DNA of 8,678 nt, taken from NCBI GenBank assembly GCA_004356385.1, contig SMXL01000119.1, forward strand, positions 1-8,678, read 5' to 3'. Positions within the stretch are counted from its first letter, which is position 1, and every line of letters begins with the position of its first letter. Positions 1 through 6,244 of the stretch are shown here, piece by piece. Under the pieces are notes generated by a model that was not told the DNA's origin, searched no databases, and saw nothing but the letters and a program-made list of their open reading frames with translations. The stretch is from Bacteroidota bacterium (GTDB lineage Bacteria; Bacteroidota; Rhodothermia; Rhodothermales; UBA10348). Made by a program: the position numbers and the translations under genes.

Positions 1-660
1 CGCTACATTCATACCGAAACCGCCGACCCGGAAGTTCAATCCGTAATGGAACATGCCATTTCCGAACTTGAGGATCTAGGCGCCGAAATAGTCGACCCCG
101 TCGACCTTCCCGCTTATCCTGAACTCACATCGGTTCTCTGGTGCAACACCTTTCAGCACGACGTAAATCGGTATTTAGCTTCGCTCGGAGACGCAGCGCC
201 TCACAAAACCCTCGCCTCGGTGTTCGAAAGCGGGCTTTTCTCACCGTACATCGAAAGTCGTCTTCAACGGGCGCTGAAGATCACGACGGCTCCTGAAGAC
301 CGGGACCCGATCTGTATCGACATTTTCAGCACCCCTGCCAACGTCGCGTTTCGCGATGCCGTGTCTCGCATGATGGATGAGAACGAACTGGACGCATTCA
401 TTTATCCAACGTGGAGCAATCCGCCCCGGCTGGTTGGAGATACTGAAAGTCCTTCCGGAGACAACAGCCAACATCTTTCCCCTCACACCGGCTTTCCTGC
501 CATCACGGTTCCGATTGGAACAACTCATGGCATTTTGCCTGCAGGTATGACCTTCATTGGCCGAGAGTATAGCGAACCGCTATTGATTGGCTTTGCGTAC
601 TCGTACGAGCAAGCAACGAGGCATCGAGTGGCTCCCGCACGGTTTCGTGAGTTGCAATAG
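1..660 (+). CDS. Amidase-signature family enzyme, C-terminal part (5' end outside window)
   Basis: The frame is open from the first base, reading RYIHTETADPEVQSVMEHAI, so the gene starts left of the window; 219 residues are visible. The ATG at 46 is internal. The 'TADPEV...ALGAEIVDPVD'-like segment at the start and the closing block match the C-terminal half of amidase-signature hydrolases, which cleave amide bonds with a Ser-cisSer-Lys triad. In that closing block, YPTWSNPP is followed by SPHTGFPAITVP, then LPAGMTFIGR and a final SYEQATRHR. The triad and Gly/Ser-rich signature lie upstream and cannot be checked here. The substrate cannot be told from this half; annotations such as glutamyl-tRNA amidotransferase subunit A are common for such genes but unsupported. 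The family is near certain. The gene ends in TAG, and no intact gene follows on this strand for over 1 kb. Confidence 0.93.
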   Translation, partial: RYIHTETADPEVQSVMEHAISELEDLGAEIVDPVDLPAYPELTSVLWCNTFQHDVNRYLASLGDAAPHKTLASVFESGLFSPYIESRLQRALKITTAPEDRDPICIDIFSTPANVAFRDAVSRMMDENELDAFIYPTWSNPPRLVGDTESPSGDNSQHLSPHTGFPAITVPIGTTHGILPAGMTFIGREYSEPLLIGFAYSYEQATRHRVAPARFRELQ

Positions 661-752
661 TTGATAAGCGTCACTTGCGTACAGCCAGCAAATTGAGAAT
701 CTGGCTCCGATCCGGTATCGTTTCACATACGCTAAGAATGGTCTGCTGCTGA

Positions 753-944
753 AACTGGGAGTACGGTCATAGCCGGATTGGTAGTCGGAATGGCTATGGC
801 CAACCGGACCCGTCGGTGGGGGCATCGGTCAGAATACCGCCCGTGGATGCTGGACGTATCACTTTCGCCCTCGTCACCGACCCGGAAGGAAACCCCGTCG
901 GACTCATCCAGAAAGAGGACGAAGCCGCCAAGGAGTTCGACTAG
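753..944 (+). pseudogene. Remnant of a VOC/glyoxalase-type gene (C-terminal part)
   Basis: The frame is open between a TGA at 750 and a TAG at 942. Its second half reads VDAGRITFALVTDPEGNPVG then LIQKEDEAAKEFD. The 'GRI..F.LVTDPEGNPVGL' pattern is the typical last strand of vicinal-oxygen-chelate proteins (glyoxalase/bleomycin-resistance type), a short distance before their C-terminus. There is no usable start and no N-terminal half. The first part of the frame is not VOC-like, whereas frame 1 just upstream (about 751-798) reads ETGSTVIAGLVVGMAM, which resembles the preceding GGTVIAGP-type segment. A deletion plus frameshift is therefore likely. A product is not expected. The residues before the DPEGN block are too degraded to name a subfamily. 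Confidence 0.5.
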
Positions 945-971
945 ACCCTCGCAGATCAGACCGACCTTCCG

Positions 972-997
972 ACGGGTGCCTGCATACAGGCACCCGT
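972..997. terminator. Perfect 11-bp hairpin, probable bidirectional terminator
   Basis: ACGGGTGCCTG (972-982) and CAGGCACCCGT (987-997) are exact reverse complements around a CATA loop. The hairpin lies 10 bases past the stop of the minus-strand DUF6768 gene and 28 bases past the VOC remnant on the plus strand, which is the right place to end transcription from either side. There is no T-run on either strand after the stem, so classical intrinsic termination is not certain. It may also serve as an mRNA 3'-end stabiliser. Confidence 0.5.
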
Positions 998-1007
998 TCA
1001 ACGGCGG

Positions 1008-1406
1008 TCAGCTACTTGTCCGTTCTGTGATCAGCGCCGTCAGGTTTGCGATCTGCAATTCCACCCTTTTGATTTCCCGAACGGTCGCGTTCTTCTCCAT
1101 CTCCATCCACCACCAGACTTTCATCGCGGTGGTTCCCATCATGAAAAAGAAGAAACCCGAAGCCCACATGATCAGATCTTTGGTGGCTTCTGCGTTGAAA
1201 AACTGAACGACACTATACACGGCTAAACCGAAAAATATCGTGGCCATGAACATCATCAGGATCGAAAGGGCTTTGTTTCGGCCGGAAAACGCTCCAAAAG
1301 CCATGTCAACGATCCCCTGTTCCCCAAGGTCGTCATAGGCCTGCAATTCTTCCTCATTGAGAGCTGCCCGAATAATCTTATCAATATTATGTTCTGTGCT
1401 AGTCAT
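1008..1406 (-). CDS. DUF6768-type small membrane protein, partner of the adjacent ECF sigma factor
   Basis: The product is 132 residues. The N-terminal ~45 residues are cytoplasmic-looking and acidic, with an 'IDKIIRAALNEEELQAYDDLG' pattern; GAFSGRNKA follows. Two hydrophobic helices lie at about 46-68 and 78-100, and a charged helical tail runs from about 101 to 128 (METEKN-like, then VREIKRVELQIANL). This architecture and the KVWWWMEMEKNA block match the family I know as DUF6768, which has no established biochemical role. The ATG follows the sigma-factor stop codon with no gap. A GGAGG lies 8 bases upstream, inside the 3' end of the sigma gene, so translation is probably coupled. I infer a membrane-bound modulator of the sigma factor, possibly anti-sigma-like through the N-terminal segment. 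No zinc-binding anti-sigma motif (HxxxCxxC) is present. Confidence 0.85.
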   Translation of the reverse strand: MTSTEHNIDKIIRAALNEEELQAYDDLGEQGIVDMAFGAFSGRNKALSILMMFMATIFFGLAVYSVVQFFNAEATKDLIMWASGFFFFMMGTTAMKVWWWMEMEKNATVREIKRVELQIANLTALITERTSS

Positions 1407-1943
1407 TTATTTTTCCTCCAACGCTTCTTTAAGCGTCTTACGTGCGTGATACAATCTCGACTTTACGGTCCCTTCCGGAATTCCCAGGTTCAAGGCAATC
1501 TCTCGAACTCCCATTTCGTCGAAATAAAAGAGCGTAAGCACCGATCGCTGATCGCGCGGAAGTATTCGAATTCCCGATCGAACGACGTCAACTGCGCCGT
1601 CAGTTTTCGATTCATTCCGACTCTCTGAGTCCTCGGAAAATGTTTCTTTCAGTTTTCGCTCTGATTGTTCTTTTCGAATCCAATCCGCGCATTTATTGCG
1701 GGCAATTCGATATATCCAGTTCTGAAATAGGGACGGTTTGTCCAACCGGCGTATACCTTTGATCACCGCAATCCAGGTCTCCTGCGCAATATCCTTCGTT
1801 GCGCTAGCGTCCTGAGTCAGCCGGAATACGCGTTTCGTGAGCCGCTGATGCCACTGGGCGACCAGGAGATCGAACGCTTTCCGTTCCCCACTTTGAACCC
1901 TTAAAACCAACAGCTCAGTTAGTATTTCAGACCGTGACCCCAC
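1407..1943 (-). CDS. ECF-type sigma-70 family RNA polymerase sigma factor
   Basis: The product is 178 residues, the usual size for an extracytoplasmic-function sigma factor with only regions 2 and 4. Region 2 covers about residues 23-92: FDLLVAQWHQRL, then ATKDIAQETWIAVIKGI, then FQNWIYRIARNKCADWIRK. This is the core-binding and -10-recognition part. A charged Ser/Glu-rich linker follows at about 93-118. Region 4 covers about 122-175: ILPRDQRSVLTLFYFDEMGV, then EIALNLGIPEGTVKSRLYHA, a helix-turn-helix for the -35 element. The start is GTG at 1943, with a weak AAAGG about 9 bases upstream on the minus strand. No ATG fits better. It is first in a two-gene unit with the DUF6768 protein, which probably controls or senses for it. 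The signal and regulon are unknown. Confidence 0.95.
   Translation of the reverse strand: MGSRSEILTELLVLRVQSGERKAFDLLVAQWHQRLTKRVFRLTQDASATKDIAQETWIAVIKGIRRLDKPSLFQNWIYRIARNKCADWIRKEQSERKLKETFSEDSESRNESKTDGAVDVVRSGIRILPRDQRSVLTLFYFDEMGVREIALNLGIPEGTVKSRLYHARKTLKEALEEK
1415..1419 (-). promoter_or_regulatory. Shine-Dalgarno site of the DUF6768 gene inside the sigma gene
   Basis: On the minus strand the sequence reads GGAGGAAAAATAAATG. The GGAGG core sits 8 bases before the ATG, and the TAA between them is the sigma-factor stop. This is the best ribosome binding site in the window. It fixes the start of the DUF6768 gene and ties its translation to that of the sigma factor. Confidence 0.8.
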
Positions 1944-2007
1944 GAGTTAGAACCTTTTTATTAAAGTCGCTTTGCCTGATAGTCGGATGCGGTAGGCAAT
2001 CGGTTCA

Positions 2008-2037
2008 TTGAGGATTTAAAAAAGAAACTATCATAGA
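2008..2037 (+). promoter_or_regulatory. Candidate promoter for the M24 peptidase gene
   Basis: In the spacer between the divergent sigma and peptidase genes, TTGAGG (2008-2013) is followed 15 bases later by TATCAT (2029-2034), or 18 bases later by CATAGA (2032-2037), resembling -35 and -10 boxes. The spacing is imperfect and the match to a Bacteroidota-type -7 box (TAnnTTTG) is poor. This is only a candidate. Confidence 0.25.
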
Positions 2038-2108
2038 ACAGTCACGAATTCTCTACCCTTTGTACTTTGTCGTCACATTCGTCTCCGTCAAAGAAAATCC
2101 TGCCCACC

Positions 2109-3473
2109 ATGACATCTCGGCTTCGAATACTTCCACTTACGTGTATGCTCACTGTATTTGCCCAAACCAGTGTCGCGCAAATTCCTCAGTCAGAGATTGA
2201 ACAGCGCAGAGCGACGATCCTGAATTACGCAGACGACGGGATCGTCTTGCTGAAAGCAAACGCGTCAGCAAAGGAAATGGAACAGTGGGGATGGATTCAA
2301 AATGCCTCGTTCTATTACTTCTCGAGTCTGGGTAATCAGCCATCGGCCATTCTCGTTCTTGACGGACTCAAGCAAGAATCTCACGTATTCGTTCCGCCAG
2401 CTCCACTTTCATTCGGAGTGCCTGTTCAGAATTTGAGTCTATCCCCAGGCCCAGAATCAGCTACTGCACTCGGACTGGACTCGGTTCGAGAATGGGGTGA
2501 ATTTGAGTCGTATATAAATAAACGTCTCCAGGACGGGGTTACCCGACTTTATCTGGAAGAACCTCGAAGGCCGGAGCCCAATGGAAATCCCGACGGCATG
2601 ATGGCGGTTTCGGGCCGTTTTCTGCTGTGGGAGCAAAGCATCTCCGCGGCGTTCCCTGGCGCAGAGATTCTCTCCATTACGGATAAAATTTCGGAGATGC
2701 GGTGGATAAAATCTGAAGCGGAATTCGAGATTCTTAGATCCAATGCAGTCATGACGGGTCGCGCCATGATGGCCGGAGCCAGGACCATCAGAGCCGGCAT
2801 ATACCAACGCGAGGTTGAATCAGCAGTCGTGGCCGGGTGCCTGGAATCCGGAGCACAGGGACCTTCCTTCTGGCCATGGACCATGGCGGGTCCAAATACA
2901 CACTTCCAGAATCTTGTTCGGTCCTTTTACAATTATCAGGGCCTCAACCGAGAAATGCAGTCGGGTGAATTGGTTCGGGTCGACGTCGGATGCGCCTCGG
3001 ACTTCTATGGTGGAGACGTAGGCCGAACGTTCCCAGTTTCAGGGAAATTCTCAGATGAACAGTCCAAGGTTTGGGATCTTCTCATATCAGGATACCTGGC
3101 GGGAATCGATGCAATGCGCCCCGGTGTACGTATCGATGAAGTGCAGTCGGCAAGCATGGACGCCATTCGAAACGTACACCTCCAGGCGGACGATTCGGAC
3201 ATTAGTGCCATTGCAAACGCCATGCTCAGCGAGACTTCCGGCGTTAACTGGCATGTTCACGGTGTGGGAATTGAGAGCGCAGAAACACCCGGGGCCACGC
3301 TAGAAAAGGGCGTGGTTCTGGCGTATGAACCAATGTTTAGATGGAACAACGATTCGTTTTATCTGGAAGACATGATTTTGATCACTGGGCGAGGAGCCGA
3401 AGTGCTCAGCAGCGGACTCCCGTATTCGGCTGCTGAAATTGAGGCCTCACTGTCAGAAAGAGACGAGAACTAG
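2109..3473 (+). CDS. Exported M24-family metallopeptidase (Xaa-Pro aminopeptidase-like)
   Basis: I place the start at the ATG at 2109 (454 residues). A TTG at 2067 is in frame, but the ATG gives a clean signal peptide: positively charged MTSRLR, a hydrophobic stretch, then TSVA before Q24. The protein should act outside the cytoplasm. Residues from about 28 to 215 form a creatinase/prolidase-type N-terminal domain. The C-terminal 'pita-bread' domain carries all five metal ligands expected for M24 enzymes: D292 (RVDVG), D303 (YGGDVGRT), H384 (HVHGVG), E407 (YEPMF) and E420 (YLEDM). It is therefore probably an active dinuclear metal peptidase that removes N-terminal residues before proline or splits Xaa-Pro dipeptides. 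No good Shine-Dalgarno site precedes the ATG. The acetyltransferase gene starts one base after the stop. The family is very secure; the exact substrate is inferred. Confidence 0.93.
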   Translation: MTSRLRILPLTCMLTVFAQTSVAQIPQSEIEQRRATILNYADDGIVLLKANASAKEMEQWGWIQNASFYYFSSLGNQPSAILVLDGLKQESHVFVPPAPLSFGVPVQNLSLSPGPESATALGLDSVREWGEFESYINKRLQDGVTRLYLEEPRRPEPNGNPDGMMAVSGRFLLWEQSISAAFPGAEILSITDKISEMRWIKSEAEFEILRSNAVMTGRAMMAGARTIRAGIYQREVESAVVAGCLESGAQGPSFWPWTMAGPNTHFQNLVRSFYNYQGLNREMQSGELVRVDVGCASDFYGGDVGRTFPVSGKFSDEQSKVWDLLISGYLAGIDAMRPGVRIDEVQSASMDAIRNVHLQADDSDISAIANAMLSETSGVNWHVHGVGIESAETPGATLEKGVVLAYEPMFRWNNDSFYLEDMILITGRGAEVLSSGLPYSAAEIEASLSERDEN

Positions 3474-3474
3474 T

Positions 3475-4047
3475 GTGCAGGATTTCACATTTCATCCTGT
3501 GACGAAGACTCGCTGGAAGGATCTTGAACACCTTTTCGGCAGCAGCGGCGCCTTTTGCGGATGCTGGTGCATGTGGTGGCGACTTCCAAGAAAGGAAGTC
3601 GACGCAAATAAAAGCGCAGGAAACAAGGCAGCCATGCACAGGCTGATCGCAAGCGGAGTTGTGCCCGGAATTCTTGCTTTCGATGGTACGAACCCTGTTG
3701 GATGGTGTGCGGTCGCACCAAGAATTGAGCTCGATTCGCTGAACCGGTCTCGTGTTCTCAAAAGGCTCGACGATGAGCCCGTCTGGTCGATCACGTGCTT
3801 TTTTATTGCCAAACCGTATCGAAACCAGGGCTTGATGGAGCAACTGATCCGAGCAGGCGTTGAGCACGCAAAAACCAACGGCGGCAATATCGTTGAAGCT
3901 TATCCACACACTGCTGTTACTGATCGACTCTCGGCTGTATCCATTTTTACCGGGTTGCCCGAACCATTCGAGCGCGCAGGATTTAGAATCTGTAAGCAGG
4001 CTTCAAAGGCCAAGGTTATTATGCGCCTGACCATCAATGACAACTGA
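3475..4047 (+). CDS. GNAT family N-acetyltransferase
   Basis: I choose the GTG at 3475, one base after the peptidase stop. It gives 190 residues beginning VQDFTFHPVT. An in-frame TTG at 3439 would overlap the peptidase and adds residues unlike the family. The Cys/Trp-rich segment GAFCGCWCMWW (C28, C30, C32, W34, W35) followed by RLPRKE is a hallmark of one GNAT subgroup that I recognise by pattern. Acetyl-CoA-binding motif A is seen at about 106-125: VWSITCFFIAKPYRNQGLME, with R116-N-Q-G119 as the pyrophosphate loop. The tail TGLPEPFERAGFRICKQASK is also typical. GNAT enzymes move acetyl from acetyl-CoA to an amine; the acceptor here is unknown. The one-base spacing suggests co-transcription and translational coupling with the peptidase. 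A clustered-Cys role (metal or redox) is speculation. Confidence 0.92.
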   Translation: MQDFTFHPVTKTRWKDLEHLFGSSGAFCGCWCMWWRLPRKEVDANKSAGNKAAMHRLIASGVVPGILAFDGTNPVGWCAVAPRIELDSLNRSRVLKRLDDEPVWSITCFFIAKPYRNQGLMEQLIRAGVEHAKTNGGNIVEAYPHTAVTDRLSAVSIFTGLPEPFERAGFRICKQASKAKVIMRLTINDN

Positions 4048-4116
4048 CTCGGCCCATTTTAATGCAACCGCGATCAACGAACCGTCACCGTCTATCACCC
4101 TTATTAGTGAAATAAT

Positions 4117-5256
4117 ATGAGTCCATTCCAACCATTCGTCATGGAACGAATGATGACGAAATTTGAGCAAGAAGTCGACTATAACCTCTCGGAAAGCGGC
4201 GTTCACCCTCTTTCGCTCGGCGAATTACTGGGCGATGATCCAGAGGCGACTGCCCACCTCCTGGCCACCGATCTCAACTATCCCCATGTAAACGGCATTC
4301 CCGAACTCCGTCAAAATATCTCGAACCTTTACGACGGTGCTGCGCCTGAGGACGTGTTGGTGACGGTCGGAGCCATTGAATCGAACTACCTGTCTATTCG
4401 CACGCTCCTTTCTCCCGGTGATGAAATCGTCATCATGTCGCCCAACTATATGCAGATTTGGGGCGTTGCGAAAAACCAGGGTCTCAGCGTCAAATTATTC
4501 CACTTGCGAGAGGAAGAAAACTGGGCGCCGGATCTATCAGAATTGGAGTCAGTGGTGGGTTCCGATACGAAAATGATTGCCATTTGTAATCCCAACAATC
4601 CGACCGGCCGAATATTGACGGAATCCGAAATGGATCGCATCGTGACATGTGCCGATCGAGTAGGGGCCTGGATTCTTTCCGACGAGGTCTATCGAGGCGC
4701 AACACGGGTTACTGATGAGGAAAATCCTTCTTTCTTCGGTCGATATCACAAAGTTCTGGCGATTGGTAGCATGAGCAAAGCATATGCTCTTCCGGGACTA
4801 CGCATCGGCTGGGTCGTTGGTCCAAGAGGCGCTCTTGACGAAATATCGGCCCGTCGTGAATACTCCACCCTCTGTGCCACCATGCTGTCCAACAAGCTGG
4901 CTGCGTTGGCCCTCTCGCCTGAAATTCGCCCCCGACTGCTTCAAAGAACGCGCGAGTACATTCGGAAAGGCTATCCGATTTTACAGGAATGGGTTAAGAA
5001 TCAAGGCGATCTTTTTTCCGTCAGTCCGCCTGATGCAGCCGCGATCGCGTTTGTTCGGAGTCATATGGATATTAATTCGACCGAGTTTGCTGAACGCCTC
5101 CGGAAGGAAAAGAGTGTCTTGATTGTTCCGGGAGACTATTTCGGATTGGATCATTTTCTTAGGATTAGTTTTGGACTACCGCCCGACTATCTGATTCCCG
5201 GCCTGGAACGCATTCATGAATTGACACTGGAGATGAGCGGTCAAACCGTTCTTTGA
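4117..5256 (+). CDS. Class I/II PLP-dependent aminotransferase
   Basis: The product is 379 residues, normal for a fold-type I aminotransferase. Visible landmarks are NYPHVNGIPELRQNI (substrate-side loop), NPNNPTG at 158-164 with N161 as PLP contact, DEVYRG with D189 (pyridine nitrogen) and Y192, SMSKAYALPGLRIGW with K221 as Schiff-base lysine, and LRISFG with R349 for the substrate carboxylate. All key residues are present, so it should be active. The N-terminal MSPFQPFVMERMMTKFEQEV and YNLSESGVHPLSL resemble the subgroup that includes capreomycidine-synthase-like proteins and many unstudied aminotransferases. The substrate is not assignable. An internal ATG at 4141 would lose the conserved 'PF..F.MER' start. 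It lies 69 bases after the acetyltransferase gene. A remnant of an ornithine cyclodeaminase-family gene begins at its 3' end, hinting at an original amino-acid catabolic pair. Confidence 0.93.
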   Translation: MSPFQPFVMERMMTKFEQEVDYNLSESGVHPLSLGELLGDDPEATAHLLATDLNYPHVNGIPELRQNISNLYDGAAPEDVLVTVGAIESNYLSIRTLLSPGDEIVIMSPNYMQIWGVAKNQGLSVKLFHLREEENWAPDLSELESVVGSDTKMIAICNPNNPTGRILTESEMDRIVTCADRVGAWILSDEVYRGATRVTDEENPSFFGRYHKVLAIGSMSKAYALPGLRIGWVVGPRGALDEISARREYSTLCATMLSNKLAALALSPEIRPRLLQRTREYIRKGYPILQEWVKNQGDLFSVSPPDAAAIAFVRSHMDINSTEFAERLRKEKSVLIVPGDYFGLDHFLRISFGLPPDYLIPGLERIHELTLEMSGQTVL

Positions 5257-5467
5257 TGGGATTTATGAATCCATCCGCCGCTTCTCTGGAAGAGATCAAG
5301 ACGGGGATATTTCTCTAAATGATCTTGTCGAGCTGGATCATGGGTTCGATGGATCAGCCACTGGCCACGATTCAGAAAGTCAGATTACAGTGGCTGATTT
5401 AGCCGGAATAGCGGTGCAAGACCTAATTATTGCCGAAGTCGAATACCAGAATCGTTTGTCAAATTAG
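5237..5467 (+). pseudogene. Remnant of ornithine cyclodeaminase/mu-crystallin family gene (C-terminus)
   Basis: The frame is open from just after a TGA at 5234, inside the aminotransferase gene, to the TAG at 5465. The homologous part begins near 5261 with YESIRRFSGRDQDGDISLND, then LVELDHGF. It closes with SESQITVADLAGIAVQDLII and AEVEYQNRLSN. The 'SDEQITVADLTGVAVQDI'-type block is the signature end of the ornithine cyclodeaminase/alanine dehydrogenase-like family, and the stop falls where that family normally ends. No ATG, GTG or TTG precedes the homology, and the ~250 residues of dehydrogenase body are missing. It therefore looks like a gene lost by internal deletion, fused up to the end of the aminotransferase gene. 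Intact relatives are NAD-dependent and act on ornithine, alanine or imino acids. Expression by ribosomal slippage is possible but not supported. Confidence 0.7.
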
Positions 5468-5496
5468 TTTCTAAACTTCTCCTTGAGCCTCCTCAT

Positions 5497-6126
5497 ATGA
5501 ACCACACGGGTCGAACAGTTCTTGTCTCTCTCATCTTGGGCTTTCTTGCGGCAGGGATTTCAGATATGGCCACTGCTCAGAGACCCGGTCAATCCACCGA
5601 ACTATTCAACGGAGCAGACCTAAGCGGCTGGCAAATTCACGGCACAGAATATTGGTACGTTGAAAACGGAGAACTCGTTTGCGAGAGTGGCCCAGACGCT
5701 GAGTACGGATATCTTTCCACGGACGAAGTGTTCACAGACTTCGAGCTATCTTTGGAGTTTCTTCAGGAGGCCAATGGAAACAGTGGAGTCTTTTTCCGGT
5801 CATGGGTGCATGGCACTCGCGTGGAGGGCTGGCAAGTTGAGGTAGCACCCGTGGGAAACAACACCGGAGGCGTGTACGAATCGTACGGTCGCGGCTGGCT
5901 CGTTCAACCCGAGCCAGAAAAAGACGATGTTCTAAAAGAGGGCGATTGGAATCGGATGCGCATCCGCGTGATCGGTGGCCACGTGGGTACGTGGCTGAAC
6001 GGAACGCAGATGATCGAGTTGGACGACGACCTTATTGCGGCCGCTAAAGGTCGAATCGCTCTACAGATTCACAGCGGAGGTGGAATCAGGATTCGCTGGC
6101 GAAATATCAGGATTACTCGCCTGTAG
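5497..6126 (+). CDS. Exported DUF1080 (3-keto-disaccharide hydrolase-type) protein
   Basis: The product is 209 residues. A signal peptide is clear: charged start MNHTGR, hydrophobic core about 8-22, and a cut site ATA before Q28. The rest is one jelly-roll domain. ELFNGADLSGWQIHG opens it, followed by YWYVENGELVCESG, YLSTDEVFTDFELSLEF, NGNSGVFFRS and WNRMRIRVIG, and it closes with GRIALQIHSGGGIRIRWRNI. This order is classic for DUF1080, a concanavalin-like domain described as 3-keto-disaccharide hydrolase and frequent in Bacteroidota and Planctomycetota. It probably acts on a glycan or sugar derivative outside the cytoplasm. No partner dehydrogenase or sugar transporter is nearby. The ATG at 5497 has no clear Shine-Dalgarno site. 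The spacer before it is only the end of the cyclodeaminase remnant plus 29 bases. Confidence 0.92.
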   Translation: MNHTGRTVLVSLILGFLAAGISDMATAQRPGQSTELFNGADLSGWQIHGTEYWYVENGELVCESGPDAEYGYLSTDEVFTDFELSLEFLQEANGNSGVFFRSWVHGTRVEGWQVEVAPVGNNTGGVYESYGRGWLVQPEPEKDDVLKEGDWNRMRIRVIGGHVGTWLNGTQMIELDDDLIAAAKGRIALQIHSGGGIRIRWRNIRITRL

Positions 6127-6233
6127 AGCTTCGTGTGAAGGGGTATTCGTTTTTTCCGGAACTCGCCTCTCACTTGAACATTCTCGTCGCCTGAACCATC
6201 CGGAATACGATTCGGTTGTTCTCAAATTCGTCT

Positions 6234-6240
6234 GGGAGGG
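6234..6240 (+). promoter_or_regulatory. Shine-Dalgarno site deciding the lipoprotein start
   Basis: GGGAGGG lies 4 bases before the GTG at 6245 when counted from its last G, or 5-6 bases from a GGAGG core. Few genes here have such a site, so it supports this start over the upstream ATG at 6035. Confidence 0.55.
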
Positions 6241-6244
6241 TCTG

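Noticed and set aside
661..752. Possible coding remnant after the amidase gene
   Set aside because: Short open pieces exist in all frames, such as one reading APIRYRFTYAKNG, but none matches a family I recognise.
778..1206. 142-codon plus-strand frame across the spacer and the DUF6768 gene
   Set aside because: Low-complexity Arg/Ser/Pro composition. It runs antisense through a well-supported gene and has no family resemblance.
2067..2108. TTG start giving a 14-residue longer peptidase
   Set aside because: It would bury a clean signal peptide. The ATG at 2109 gives the expected charged start and hydrophobic core.
5256..5318. ATG overlapping the aminotransferase stop (TGATG) opening a 20-codon frame
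   Set aside because: Very short, no motif, and in a different frame from the cyclodeaminase homology that covers the same bases.
6035..6244. Upstream ATG start of the lipoprotein frame
   Set aside because: It overlaps the DUF1080 gene by about 90 bases and puts 70 unrelated residues before the lipobox. GTG 6245 has a Shine-Dalgarno site.
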